A DNA stretch of 64,000 bases from JAWKHR01 sp041394725 (GTDB taxonomy: Bacteria; Acidobacteriota; Vicinamibacteria; Vicinamibacterales; SCN-69-37), in NCBI GenBank assembly GCA_041394725.1, contig JAWKHR010000016.1, positions 1 through 64,000 of the forward strand. The letters run 5' to 3'. Made by a program: the position numbers and the translations under genes. The notes below the pieces were generated by a model. The model made no database searches. It was not told the origin of the DNA and saw nothing but the letters and a program-made list of their open reading frames with translations. Shown piece after piece: positions 46,139-54,023 of this stretch (position 1 is the first letter of the stretch; each line of letters opens with the position of its first letter).

Positions 46139-47221
46139 CTACGCTCTCGCGCGGCGCGCGCGACCCCGCGCGAGGCCGTCGTGCGGCACCTGGTCCTGGC
46201 GCGAGTCCTCCTGCCGTCGGTCGTCGGCCTGCAGCGTGTCGCCCCGTCGGTCCTCGCCCTGCGGCGTGTCGCCTCGTCGGTCCTCGCCCTGCGGCGTGTC
46301 GAGCGCGCGTCGGTATGCGCGTTCCGCCGCGGCGCCGACGTGCGGTTCGCCGCCCGGGCCGTCCGGCCGGAGGGCCTTGCGGTACGGCGAGGCGTGGTCG
46401 ATCTCGGCGTTGACCTCCGCACCCACGAGAACCGCGAAGCCCGACGCGTAGAACCACAGCATGACGATCGCGATGCCGCCGAGCGTCCCGTACGTGGCGG
46501 TCACGTCGCCGGCGAACGCCACGTAGGCCTTCAGGCCCGCCGAGGCCGCCACCCAGAGTACGAGGGCCACGAGCGCGCCGGGCGTGAAGAGGGTGAACTC
46601 GCTTCGCGCGTCCGGCGCGAAGTGATAGATGAGGTCGAGCGCGACGACCAGCAGGCCGAGCGCCAGCGCCCATCGGGCGATGTCCCAGACCGGCCCCACC
46701 TCGATGCCGGTGGCGCGCGAAATCAGGTCGGCGGCCCAGGGGCCGATCATGATGAGCGCCTGCGCGACCACCGCGACCGAGGCGATGAGCAGCGTGAGCC
46801 CGATCGCGAGCAGGCGGCTGCGGTACCACGGCCGCCGGTCCTCGAGGTCGTAGGCGGCATTGAGCGTGCTGATGATCGCGACCATGGCCGTCGAGCTGCT
46901 CCAGATCGCGCCGAGGATCCCGATCGTCAGGAGGCCGGAGGCGTCGCCCCGGCGGACCTGGTCGAGCTGGGCCGAGAGGATGCGCATCACGTCCGGCGGC
47001 GCGACGCGACCCAGCGCGCCGAGCCAGCTGCTCAGGTCGCCGGTGACCGGCAGCGTGCCGATCAGCGCGACCAGAAAGATGAGCGCCGGGAACAGGGCGA
47101 GCAGGAAGTAGAACGCGAGCTGGGCGGCCAGACCGAGGCAGTTGTCGTCGATGACCTCCCGCACGGTCCGCCGCAGCAGGACGCCGAGGGGCACCGGCAG
47201 CCGGAAATGCGCGAACACCAT
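46139..47221 (-). CDS. YihY/BrkB-family membrane protein with repetitive C-terminus
   Basis: 360 residues from ATG 47221. The family core of six helices is complete: NCLGLAAQLAFYFLLALFPAL, SSWLGALGRVAPPDVM, GAIWSSSTAMVAIISTLNAAY, then TYGTLGGIAIVMLWFYASGF and LVGAEVNAEIDHASPYRKAL. Family function is debated (not RNase BN, as once thought). The C-terminal 75 residues are charged and Arg/Asp/Gln-rich with DTPQGEDRRG repeated nearly exactly. These correspond to a tandem DNA repeat of 30 bp. An upstream start at 47269 is possible but adds little. Confidence 0.88.
   Translation of the reverse strand: MVFAHFRLPVPLGVLLRRTVREVIDDNCLGLAAQLAFYFLLALFPALIFLVALIGTLPVTGDLSSWLGALGRVAPPDVMRILSAQLDQVRRGDASGLLTIGILGAIWSSSTAMVAIISTLNAAYDLEDRRPWYRSRLLAIGLTLLIASVAVVAQALIMIGPWAADLISRATGIEVGPVWDIARWALALGLLVVALDLIYHFAPDARSEFTLFTPGALVALVLWVAASAGLKAYVAFAGDVTATYGTLGGIAIVMLWFYASGFAVLVGAEVNAEIDHASPYRKALRPDGPGGEPHVGAAAERAYRRALDTPQGEDRRGDTPQGEDRRGDTLQADDRRQEDSRQDQVPHDGLARGRARRARA
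46215..46304. repeat. 30-bp tandem repeat, 3 copies, inside the BrkB gene
   Basis: Units begin at 46215, 46245 and 46275. The last two differ only at the final bases; the first differs at several positions. As 30 bp is ten codons, copy-number changes would not shift the frame and would lengthen the charged tail. Confidence 0.85.
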
Positions 47222-47429
47222 GACTGCAGGTTGAGTTTGCAAGATGCGCTCCGACGGCGCGGGAGCCATGGTGGGGCTTCCGGGCCACCAGGCTGCCGGG
47301 CGTTGCGCTTCCTGCCAGGCCCGATGGATCCTTCTCGACGGGTTCCAGCCCGCCGGGGCCTTCCCGATGGATGTTTCTCGTGGCCGACGACCGCGCGAGG
47401 CGCCGGCCCGGCGGCGAGGGACGATAATC

Positions 47430-47453
47430 AGTAGTCGGTAGTCAGTAGTCAGT
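47430..47453. repeat. 7-bp tandem repeat (AGTAGTC-type), 3.4 copies
   Basis: AGTAGTC GGTAGTC AGTAGTC AGT lies six bases before the HD-GYP start codon, in the 238-bp gap after the BrkB gene. The rest of that gap shows no gene or clear promoter. It also takes the place where a ribosome site would sit (AGTTGGACG is all there is). Confidence 0.7.
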
Positions 47454-47459
47454 TGGACG

Positions 47460-48503
47460 ATGACATCAGCAGGCGCGCGGGAACCCGGCTCGGAGCTTCA
47501 GGGCACCATCCTCGTGGTGGATGACACCGACGCGACGCTGCGGCTGCTCGAGCGGCTGCTCGCCGCCGACGGCCACCGCGTCCTGACGGCGTCGAACGGC
47601 GACGAGGCGGTGGCGCTGGCGCGCGCCGGCGGGCCGGACGTGGTCCTGATGGACGTCCGGATGCCGGTCCGCGACGGGTTCGCGGCCTGCCGGGCACTGA
47701 AGCACGACGCCGCGACGCAGCTCATTCCCGTGGTGCTGATGACGGGATCGGCCGAGCCCGAGGACCGGATTCGCGCCATCGAGTCCGGCGCGGATGATTT
47801 CCTCACCAAGCCGGTGGACCGGGCGGAGCTGCGGGCGCGCGTGCGGTCGCTGCTGCGCCTGAAGCGACATACCGACGAACTCGATTCGGCCGGGGCGATG
47901 CTGCTCAGCCTGGCGCTGACGATCGAGGCCCGCGATCCCTACACCGTGGATCACTGCCATCGGCTGGCGGCGTACGCGTGCGCACTCGGCGCCGATCTCG
48001 GCCTGGGGGACGAGGACCTGAAGGCGCTCTACCGGGGCGGGTACCTGCACGACCTCGGCAAGATTGCCGTGCCCGACGCGATCCTGCTCAAGGCCGGCCC
48101 GCTCACGCCGGAGGAGTTCGCGGTCATCAGGGAGCATCCCGTCGTCGGTGACCGGCTGTGTGGACCGCTGCGCGTGCTCCGGCGCGTCCGGCCGATCGTG
48201 CGGCACCATCACGAGCGACTCGACGGCAGCGGGTACCCCGACGGGCTGCGGGGCGACGAGATTCCGCTGCTCGCACAGATCGTCTCGCTCGTCGATGCCT
48301 TCGACGCGATCACGTCGGAGCGGCCCTACCAGCGCGGCCTGCCGTCAGAGGCCGCCCTCGCCGAACTCGAGGCTGACGTCGCGCGCGGCTGGCGGCGGGG
48401 CGACATGGTGGCGGCGTTCGGCCGTCTGGCCCGTTCGGGCGCACTGGACGACGCCCTTCGGACGACGCCGCGCGTCATGGGCGCCGCGGGGGCGTGGAGT
48501 TGA
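47460..48503 (+). CDS. response regulator with HD-GYP c-di-GMP phosphodiesterase domain
   Basis: 347 residues. The receiver domain has the acidic pair VVDDTD, phosphoacceptor Asp65 in VLMDVRMP, and Lys in FLTKPVD. The HD-GYP domain has YLHDLGKIAVPD (His197, Asp198), HHERLDGSGYPDGLRGDEIP (about 247-266) and VDAFDAITSERPYQRG, so metal and substrate motifs are complete and it should hydrolyse c-di-GMP. No sensor kinase is encoded next to it. The start ATG has no good ribosome site and is preceded by a tandem heptamer. Confidence 0.92.
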   Translation: MTSAGAREPGSELQGTILVVDDTDATLRLLERLLAADGHRVLTASNGDEAVALARAGGPDVVLMDVRMPVRDGFAACRALKHDAATQLIPVVLMTGSAEPEDRIRAIESGADDFLTKPVDRAELRARVRSLLRLKRHTDELDSAGAMLLSLALTIEARDPYTVDHCHRLAAYACALGADLGLGDEDLKALYRGGYLHDLGKIAVPDAILLKAGPLTPEEFAVIREHPVVGDRLCGPLRVLRRVRPIVRHHHERLDGSGYPDGLRGDEIPLLAQIVSLVDAFDAITSERPYQRGLPSEAALAELEADVARGWRRGDMVAAFGRLARSGALDDALRTTPRVMGAAGAWS

Positions 48504-48573
48504 ACGACGGCCGCGGGGGAGGCGCAGGAGGCTCCCGGAGTTTCCCCTCGTGCCCGCGCCCTCAAAGGCCCGT

Positions 48574-50427
48574 ATGATCGACCACGTGTCCGACGCGTTG
48601 CTCGATGCCCTGGCCCGCTACTGGGGCTATTCGGCGCTGCGTCCGCTCCAGCGGGAGGCGATGGAGGCCACGCTGGCGCGGCGCGATTCGCTCGTGGTCC
48701 TGCCGACCGGCGGTGGCAAGTCCCTCTGCTTCCAGGTTCCCGCGGTCGTCCAGGACGGTCTGGCCGTCGTCGTCTCGCCGCTGATCTCGCTGATGAAGGA
48801 CCAGGTGGACACCCTGGTCGGCAACGGCATCGCCGCGGCCTGCTACAACAGCTCGCAGACGCCGGAGGCGCGTCGCGAGGTGGCGGCGGGCCTCCGCGAG
48901 GGACGTTACCGGTTGCTGTACGTCGCGCCCGAGCGGCTGGTGAGGGAGGGCGCAGAGAGTTTCCGGGCGCTGGTCGGCCGGCAGCCGGTGCGGTTCATCG
49001 CGGTCGACGAGGCGCACTGCATCAGCCAGTGGGGGCACGACTTCCGTCCGGAGTACCGACAGCTGGCGGCGCTGCGGGAGGTCTGGCCCGACGTGAGCCT
49101 GCACGCGTTCACGGCCACGGCCACCGTCCGCGTCCGCCGCGACATCGTCCAGCAGCTCGCGCTGCGCGACCCGGTCGAGCTGGTCGGGTCCTTCGACCGG
49201 CCGAACCTGCTGTACCGCGTGCTGGCACGGTCCAACCTCAAGAAGCAGATCTCGGAGGTGCTGGCGCGGCACGAGGGCGAGGCGGGCATCATCTACTGCC
49301 AGTCGCGGCGCGAGGTGGACGCGCTCGCGGCATGGCTCCGGGACTCCGGTGTTCGGGCCGCGCCGTACCACGCGGGACTCGGCGACGACGAGCGGCACCG
49401 GAACCAGGATCTGTTCCTGACAGAAGGCCTGGACGTGGTCGTGGCGACGGTCGCCTTCGGCATGGGCATCGACCGGTCGGACGTGCGGTTCGTCATCCAC
49501 GCCGGCGCGCCCCAGTCGCTGGAGCACTATCAGCAGGAGTCCGGGCGGGCGGGCCGGGACGGCCTCCACGCCGAGTGCGTGCTGGTCTACTCGGGTGGCG
49601 ACTTCATTCGGTGGCGTCTCATGTTCGAGAAGAACGGCGAGATGACCGACGCACGACGGGCGCTGCTGCGCGACATGGAACGCTATGCCGCGGCGGTGGG
49701 GTGCCGGCATCGTCACCTCGTCGGCTATTTCGGCGAGACCTACCCCCTGGCCGACTGTGGGGCCTGCGATGCGTGCCTGGGTGAGCTGGAGTCGGTGGAC
49801 GATCCGGTCACGATGGCGCGGAAGGTGCTGTCGGCGGTGGCGCGGGTGGGGCAGCGGTTCGGCGTCGGCCACGTGATCAACGTGTTGCGCGGGCGCGATG
49901 CGGGTCTCGTCTCGCAGCGGGGGCACCAGCACCTGAGCGTCTTCGGGCTGCTGGCCGACGCGTCGGCGGACGAGTTGCGGGGGTACATCGATCAGCTCAT
50001 CGCCCGTGGCCTGCTCCGGCAGACCGACGACGCCTATCCCGTCCTCCAACTGACTCAGGCGGGCGTCGATCTGCTGAAGGATGCGGGCGCCGCGCCGGAC
50101 CTGGCCCTGGCGCGGCAGAAGAAGCCGCAGAAGGACAGGGCGCCGCGGCGGGCCCGGGGCGACGCGGAGTCGTGGGCCGGCGTCGATCGTGCGCTGTTCG
50201 AGCACCTGCGCGCGATGCGGCTGGCGCTCGCGCGCGAGCGCGGCGTGCCGCCGTACGTGATCTTCCACGACGCGACGCTCCGCGACCTCGCGAGGCTGCG
50301 TCCGCGCAGTCTGGAAGCGCTGGCGGAGGTCTACGGGCTCGGGGCGCGAAAGATCGACGACCTGGGCGCATCGATCCTCGAGGCGATCCGGACGTACGAT
50401 GCCGCGCCGAGCGGCGTGACCGGCTAG
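48574..50427 (+). CDS. recQ: ATP-dependent DNA helicase RecQ
   Basis: A 617-residue RecQ. The helicase core has the motif 0 region YWGYSALRPLQREAM, the P-loop LPTGGGKSLCF, DEAHCISQWGHDFRPEY and GRAGRDGL. The RQC zinc site has Cys residues in VGCRHRHLVGYFGE and CGACDACLG. A basic linker (KKPQKDRAPRRARG) leads into an HRDC domain (ALFEHLRAMRLALARERGVPPYVIF). All domains of the E. coli type are present. The ATG at 48574 gives the natural N-terminus. Confidence 0.95.
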   Translation: MIDHVSDALLDALARYWGYSALRPLQREAMEATLARRDSLVVLPTGGGKSLCFQVPAVVQDGLAVVVSPLISLMKDQVDTLVGNGIAAACYNSSQTPEARREVAAGLREGRYRLLYVAPERLVREGAESFRALVGRQPVRFIAVDEAHCISQWGHDFRPEYRQLAALREVWPDVSLHAFTATATVRVRRDIVQQLALRDPVELVGSFDRPNLLYRVLARSNLKKQISEVLARHEGEAGIIYCQSRREVDALAAWLRDSGVRAAPYHAGLGDDERHRNQDLFLTEGLDVVVATVAFGMGIDRSDVRFVIHAGAPQSLEHYQQESGRAGRDGLHAECVLVYSGGDFIRWRLMFEKNGEMTDARRALLRDMERYAAAVGCRHRHLVGYFGETYPLADCGACDACLGELESVDDPVTMARKVLSAVARVGQRFGVGHVINVLRGRDAGLVSQRGHQHLSVFGLLADASADELRGYIDQLIARGLLRQTDDAYPVLQLTQAGVDLLKDAGAAPDLALARQKKPQKDRAPRRARGDAESWAGVDRALFEHLRAMRLALARERGVPPYVIFHDATLRDLARLRPRSLEALAEVYGLGARKIDDLGASILEAIRTYDAAPSGVTG

Positions 50428-50438
50428 GGCTCGAAGGT

Positions 50439-50747
50439 TCAGTCGTCCCCGGTGCTCCAGGGACGGCCGGGCGGCGAGGCCGCGGCCGGGGTCGTGCACG
50501 CGTGGGCGGGCTCGCTGAGCAGACCGAACAGGCTGGTGAGGAATGTCACCGCCGAGTTCAGCGCGAGCGCTTCGGTGTCTTCATGCACCGTCAGCGGTCG
50601 CCCGTCCGATGCCACGATCGGCCGGCGCTCCGCCCGATCATCCTCGACCACGTCCATCGTGGCCGCGAATCTCCGTAGCGGCCCGCCGGTCGGCCGCACG
50701 GTGACGAGACACCGCGCCCGAGCCAGCGCAATCTCATGACAGGCCAT
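50439..50747 (-). CDS. short hypothetical protein
   Basis: 102 residues from ATG 50747 (TCAGG just upstream). It has MACHEIALARARCLVTVR at the start, a middle with ATMDVVEDDRAERRPIVASDGRPLTVHEDTEALAL and a hydrophobic helix (NSAVTFLTSLFGLLSE), then a Pro/Ala tail. I recognise no family. It fills the gap between recQ and the PadR gene and has the codon pattern of the region, but it could still be a chance frame. Confidence 0.45.
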   Translation of the reverse strand: MACHEIALARARCLVTVRPTGGPLRRFAATMDVVEDDRAERRPIVASDGRPLTVHEDTEALALNSAVTFLTSLFGLLSEPAHACTTPAAASPPGRPWSTGDD

Positions 50748-50870
50748 GCCTGATGTTGTGGCAAGCCGTGTGCCACGCCCCGATCGCTCCCTCCCTTGAT
50801 GCAGACCCGGTACCAAGAAAGGCACCGGGAGTCTTTTCCAGAACCGTGCCAGGATTGGGGACTGTAGCCA

Positions 50871-50904
50871 TTGACAATATATGCGATGCGGATATAGTTG
50901 GGGC
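50871..50904 (+). promoter_or_regulatory. PadR promoter with overlapping inverted repeat (likely operator)
   Basis: TTGACA (50871-50876), 16-bp spacer, TATAGT (50893-50898). The start of transcription would be at or next to the ATG at 50905, making a leaderless message. Between and over the boxes lies an imperfect inverted repeat, CAATATATGC facing GGATATAGTTG (50874-50902). PadR regulators usually bind such repeats over their own promoters and repress. Confidence 0.7.
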
Positions 50905-51264
50905 ATGGCTTCCGCCTCCGACGTGGACGATCTGCTGCCGCTGCCGACCGCGACGTTTCACATCCTGATGGCGCTGGCGGACGGCGAACGCCATGGCTAC
51001 GCGATCATCCGGGACGTGGCAGACCGGACGGGCGGGCGCGTCCGGCTGAGCGCCGGGACGCTCTACCGCACCATCCAGCGCCTGCTCGAGCAGGGCCTGA
51101 TCGTGGAAGTGGCCGAGCGTCCCGCCCCCGAACTCGACGACGAGCGTCGGCGGTACTACCGGCTGCTGCCGTTCGGGCGCGAGGTCGCCGAAGCGGAGAC
51201 GCTGCGTCTGTCCCAGCTGGTGCGCCTCGCCCGGGCCCGCGGCCTGGCCCCGGGGAGGAGCTGA
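50905..51264 (+). CDS. PadR-family transcriptional regulator
   Basis: 119 residues (ATG 50905). The winged-helix core reads FHILMALADGERHGYAIIRDV, then RVRLSAGTLYRTIQRLLEQGLI and the wing ELDDERRRYYRLLPFGREVAEAE. A short tail with one helix follows; there is no separate ligand domain. This is the short PadR-s2 type typically placed before orphan permeases in Acidobacteriota. Its stop is directly followed by the permease ATG, so both are controlled together. Confidence 0.92.
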   Translation: MASASDVDDLLPLPTATFHILMALADGERHGYAIIRDVADRTGGRVRLSAGTLYRTIQRLLEQGLIVEVAERPAPELDDERRRYYRLLPFGREVAEAETLRLSQLVRLARARGLAPGRS

Positions 51265-53844
51265 ATGCGCCTCTACCGCGCCCTGCTGCGCCTCTATCCC
51301 CGCTCGTTCCGTCACGAATACGGCGTCGAGATGGCGGCGATTTTCGCGGCCCGCCGGCGCGAGGCCGGGAGCATCCCGGCGCGCCTGGCGGTGTGGATCT
51401 CGGCGCTGGTCGAGATCGCCGGCAATGCCGCGCGCGTGCACGCGGACCTGCTCCGGCAGGACGCCGTGCAGGTCGCGCGCCTCTTCGCGCGCGCGCCGGG
51501 CTTCGTCCTGACGGCCGTCGCGATCGTCGGCCTCGGCATCGGCGCGACGACCGCCGCGTTCTCGGTCACCGACTACGTGCTCTTCCGGCCGCTGCCGTTT
51601 CCGGACGCCGGCCAGCTCGTGCGGCTCTGGGAGTCGCGGCCGGGCTACGGGCACATGGAACTCTCGCCGGCGAACATGCGCGACTGGATGGCGCGCCAGT
51701 CCAGCTTCACGGCGATGGACGTCTACACCAGCACGGCGGCCAACGTCACCGGAACGGGTGACCCCCGCCGCGTGAGCGGGGCACTGACCGGTGTGACGCT
51801 GTTCGACGTGCTCGGCGTCTCGCCGGCGCGCGGGCGCGGGTTCATCGCGGCCGACGGCGTGCTCGAGGCGCCGCCCGTCGTCATCCTGAGCTACGCCTTC
51901 TGGCAGACGCGCTACGGCGGCGCGGAGGTGATTGGCCGCGTGATCCGGCTCGACGACGTGCCGCACGAGATCGTGGGCGTGATGCCGGCCAGCTTCGCGT
52001 TCCCGAGCCGCCAGACCGAGTTCTGGCTCCCGCTCCGGCTTTCGCCGGAGGCGTTCCAGGATCGCAACGACAACTTCCTCGTCGGCGTAGCCCGCCTGCG
52101 CGACGACGTGACGATCGACCGCGCACGCGACGACCTCGGTCGGGTGACCGCGCAGCTCGAAGCCGAGCACCCGGCCGAGAATCGCCAGGCGGGCGCCAAC
52201 GTCGAGCGACTCCGTGATGGGTTCTCCGATGAGACGCGCAACCTCGTCATCGCGCTGATCGGCGCGGCGGCGTGCCTGCTGGTCATCACGTGCGTCAACC
52301 TGGTGAACCTGCTGCTGGCCCGGGTGATGGCGCGACGCACGGAACTCGTCGTCAGGGCCGCGATGGGCGCGGGCCGGGAACGGCTCGTGCGCCAGCTGAC
52401 CACCGAGACGGTGGCGCTGGCCGCCGTCGGCGGCCTGGTCGGGCTCGGCGTGGCGAGCGCCGCGGTGCCGCTGTTCTCGAGCCTGGTCCCCGTGTCCCTC
52501 CCGTTCGCGACGCCGCCGCACCTCGACTGGCGCGTGCTGGCGTTCGCCGCCGCGCTCACCCTGGCCACCGGCCTCGCGACCGGCATCCTGCCGCTGCTCG
52601 GTCCGCGGCAGGCGGACTTCACGATCCTGCGGGAGGGCGGTCGCGGGGGCGGCGGTGCGCGCGAGCGCGTGCGAGCCGGCCTCGTCACCGTGAGTCTCGT
52701 GAGCTCGGTGGTGCTGCTCGTCGGCGGCGGCCTGCTGCTGCGCGCGATCTGGGCCGTCCAGTCGATCGACCCCGGCTTCCGGACCGACGGCGTGCTGACC
52801 ATGCGCACCGCGCTCCCGGTCCCGAAGTACGCGGATACCGAACGCCGCATCCGCTGGATCACCGACGTCGTCGACGGGATCCGCGCGATTCCCGGCGTCC
52901 GCAACGCGGCCTACACCAGCTTCCTGCCCATGGTGATGGGCGGCGGGATCTGGCCCGTCGTCATGGACGGGGACGAGGTCGCCCGGCAGCAGGGGCAGGT
53001 CGCCAGCCTGCGCTTCGTCACGCCCGGCTACTTCGACACGCTCGGGATTCCGCTGCTGCAGGGCCGCGACGTGAGCGCCCGCGACACGCTCGATCAGCCA
53101 GCGGTCGCGGTCGTCAGCCGTGCCTTCGCCGAGCGCTACTGGCCCGGCGAACCCGCGCTCGGCCGGCGCTTCACGTTCGCGTTCACGGAACGGGAAGTGG
53201 TGGGCGTCGTCGGCGACATCCGGGTCCGTGGGTTCGAGGAGCCCAGCGAGCCGCAGGTCTACCTGTCGGCCGCGCAGCAGCCGGGCGACTCGCTGTCGTT
53301 CTACATGCCGAAGGACCTCGCCGTGCGCGTCGAGGCCGGCGGCGACACGGTGATTCCCGCCGTGCGCCGGGTCATCGCGCAGGCGGATGCGGACCAGCCC
53401 ATCTCGGACGTGCGGTGGATGTCCGACGTCGTTGCGGGGGAGACGGCGTCGCGCGTCGTGCAGTTTCGCGTGATTGCCGCATTCGCCGGCGTGGCGCTCC
53501 TGCTGGCCGGCGTCGGGATCCACGGCCTGCTCGCGTACGTCGTCTCTCAACGCCATCGCGAGATAGGCGTGCGCATGGCGCTCGGGGCCCAGCGCTCGGA
53601 GATACTCGCCATGGTGATGCGGCGGGCCGCCTGGCTGGCCGTCGCGGGCGTGGGGGCGGGCGTGATCATCGGCTACGGCGCGGGCCGCTCCCTCGAGTCG
53701 GTGCTGGCCGGCGTGCCGGCGAACGATCCGGCGACGTACCTGACGGCTGCCCTGGTCGTGGCGCTGGTCGCGCTGGCCGGCGCGCTGGTCCCGGCGCTCC
53801 GCGCGACCCGCGTCGATCCGGTGCGGGCCATGCGGGCCGAGTAG
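51265..53844 (+). CDS. orphan MacB/FtsX-like permease (ADOP family)
   Basis: 859 residues, matching acidobacterial duplicated orphan permeases. The cytoplasmic N-terminal head (MRLYRALLRLYPRSFRHEYG) is diagnostic for ADOP and absent from MacB. The MacB periplasmic core and FtsX modules follow twice: LTAVAIVGLGIGATTAAFSV with SYAFWQTRYGGAEVIGR, later VARLRDDVT, TCVNLVNLLLARVMARR, then the second core (GVRNAAYTSFLPM) and the final FtsX block (HREIGVRMALGAQRSEILAMV). No ATPase is encoded nearby, as is usual in the family. Its role is unknown; export or mechanotransmission is suggested by relation to MacB. Confidence 0.92.
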   Translation: MRLYRALLRLYPRSFRHEYGVEMAAIFAARRREAGSIPARLAVWISALVEIAGNAARVHADLLRQDAVQVARLFARAPGFVLTAVAIVGLGIGATTAAFSVTDYVLFRPLPFPDAGQLVRLWESRPGYGHMELSPANMRDWMARQSSFTAMDVYTSTAANVTGTGDPRRVSGALTGVTLFDVLGVSPARGRGFIAADGVLEAPPVVILSYAFWQTRYGGAEVIGRVIRLDDVPHEIVGVMPASFAFPSRQTEFWLPLRLSPEAFQDRNDNFLVGVARLRDDVTIDRARDDLGRVTAQLEAEHPAENRQAGANVERLRDGFSDETRNLVIALIGAAACLLVITCVNLVNLLLARVMARRTELVVRAAMGAGRERLVRQLTTETVALAAVGGLVGLGVASAAVPLFSSLVPVSLPFATPPHLDWRVLAFAAALTLATGLATGILPLLGPRQADFTILREGGRGGGGARERVRAGLVTVSLVSSVVLLVGGGLLLRAIWAVQSIDPGFRTDGVLTMRTALPVPKYADTERRIRWITDVVDGIRAIPGVRNAAYTSFLPMVMGGGIWPVVMDGDEVARQQGQVASLRFVTPGYFDTLGIPLLQGRDVSARDTLDQPAVAVVSRAFAERYWPGEPALGRRFTFAFTEREVVGVVGDIRVRGFEEPSEPQVYLSAAQQPGDSLSFYMPKDLAVRVEAGGDTVIPAVRRVIAQADADQPISDVRWMSDVVAGETASRVVQFRVIAAFAGVALLLAGVGIHGLLAYVVSQRHREIGVRMALGAQRSEILAMVMRRAAWLAVAGVGAGVIIGYGAGRSLESVLAGVPANDPATYLTAALVVALVALAGALVPALRATRVDPVRAMRAE

Positions 53845-54023
53845 CCACTGGCTCGTCGAGGGGCCGAACACCGACATCGGGAGGGGACGCCGCGTCTGCG
53901 CCCGGCGACGGTCGCCGGCACGCGCGGCGGCGCGGGGGGCCGGACGGCCGCGGCGGTCGTCATCGCCGGCTGGCGGAACCTTTGCAGTACACTGCCGAGG
54001 TCCGTGTCTTCCAGGATGTTTCG

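Noticed and set aside
46215..46304. 30-bp repeats considered as a mini-CRISPR
   Set aside because: The units are directly adjacent with no spacers and lie inside a coding sequence.
50734..53877. 1047-codon open frame on the minus strand, antisense to PadR and the ADOP permease
   Set aside because: Its translation is Arg/Glu/Gly-rich with no family motif, and it mirrors the codon structure of the real plus-strand genes; it is a high-GC shadow.
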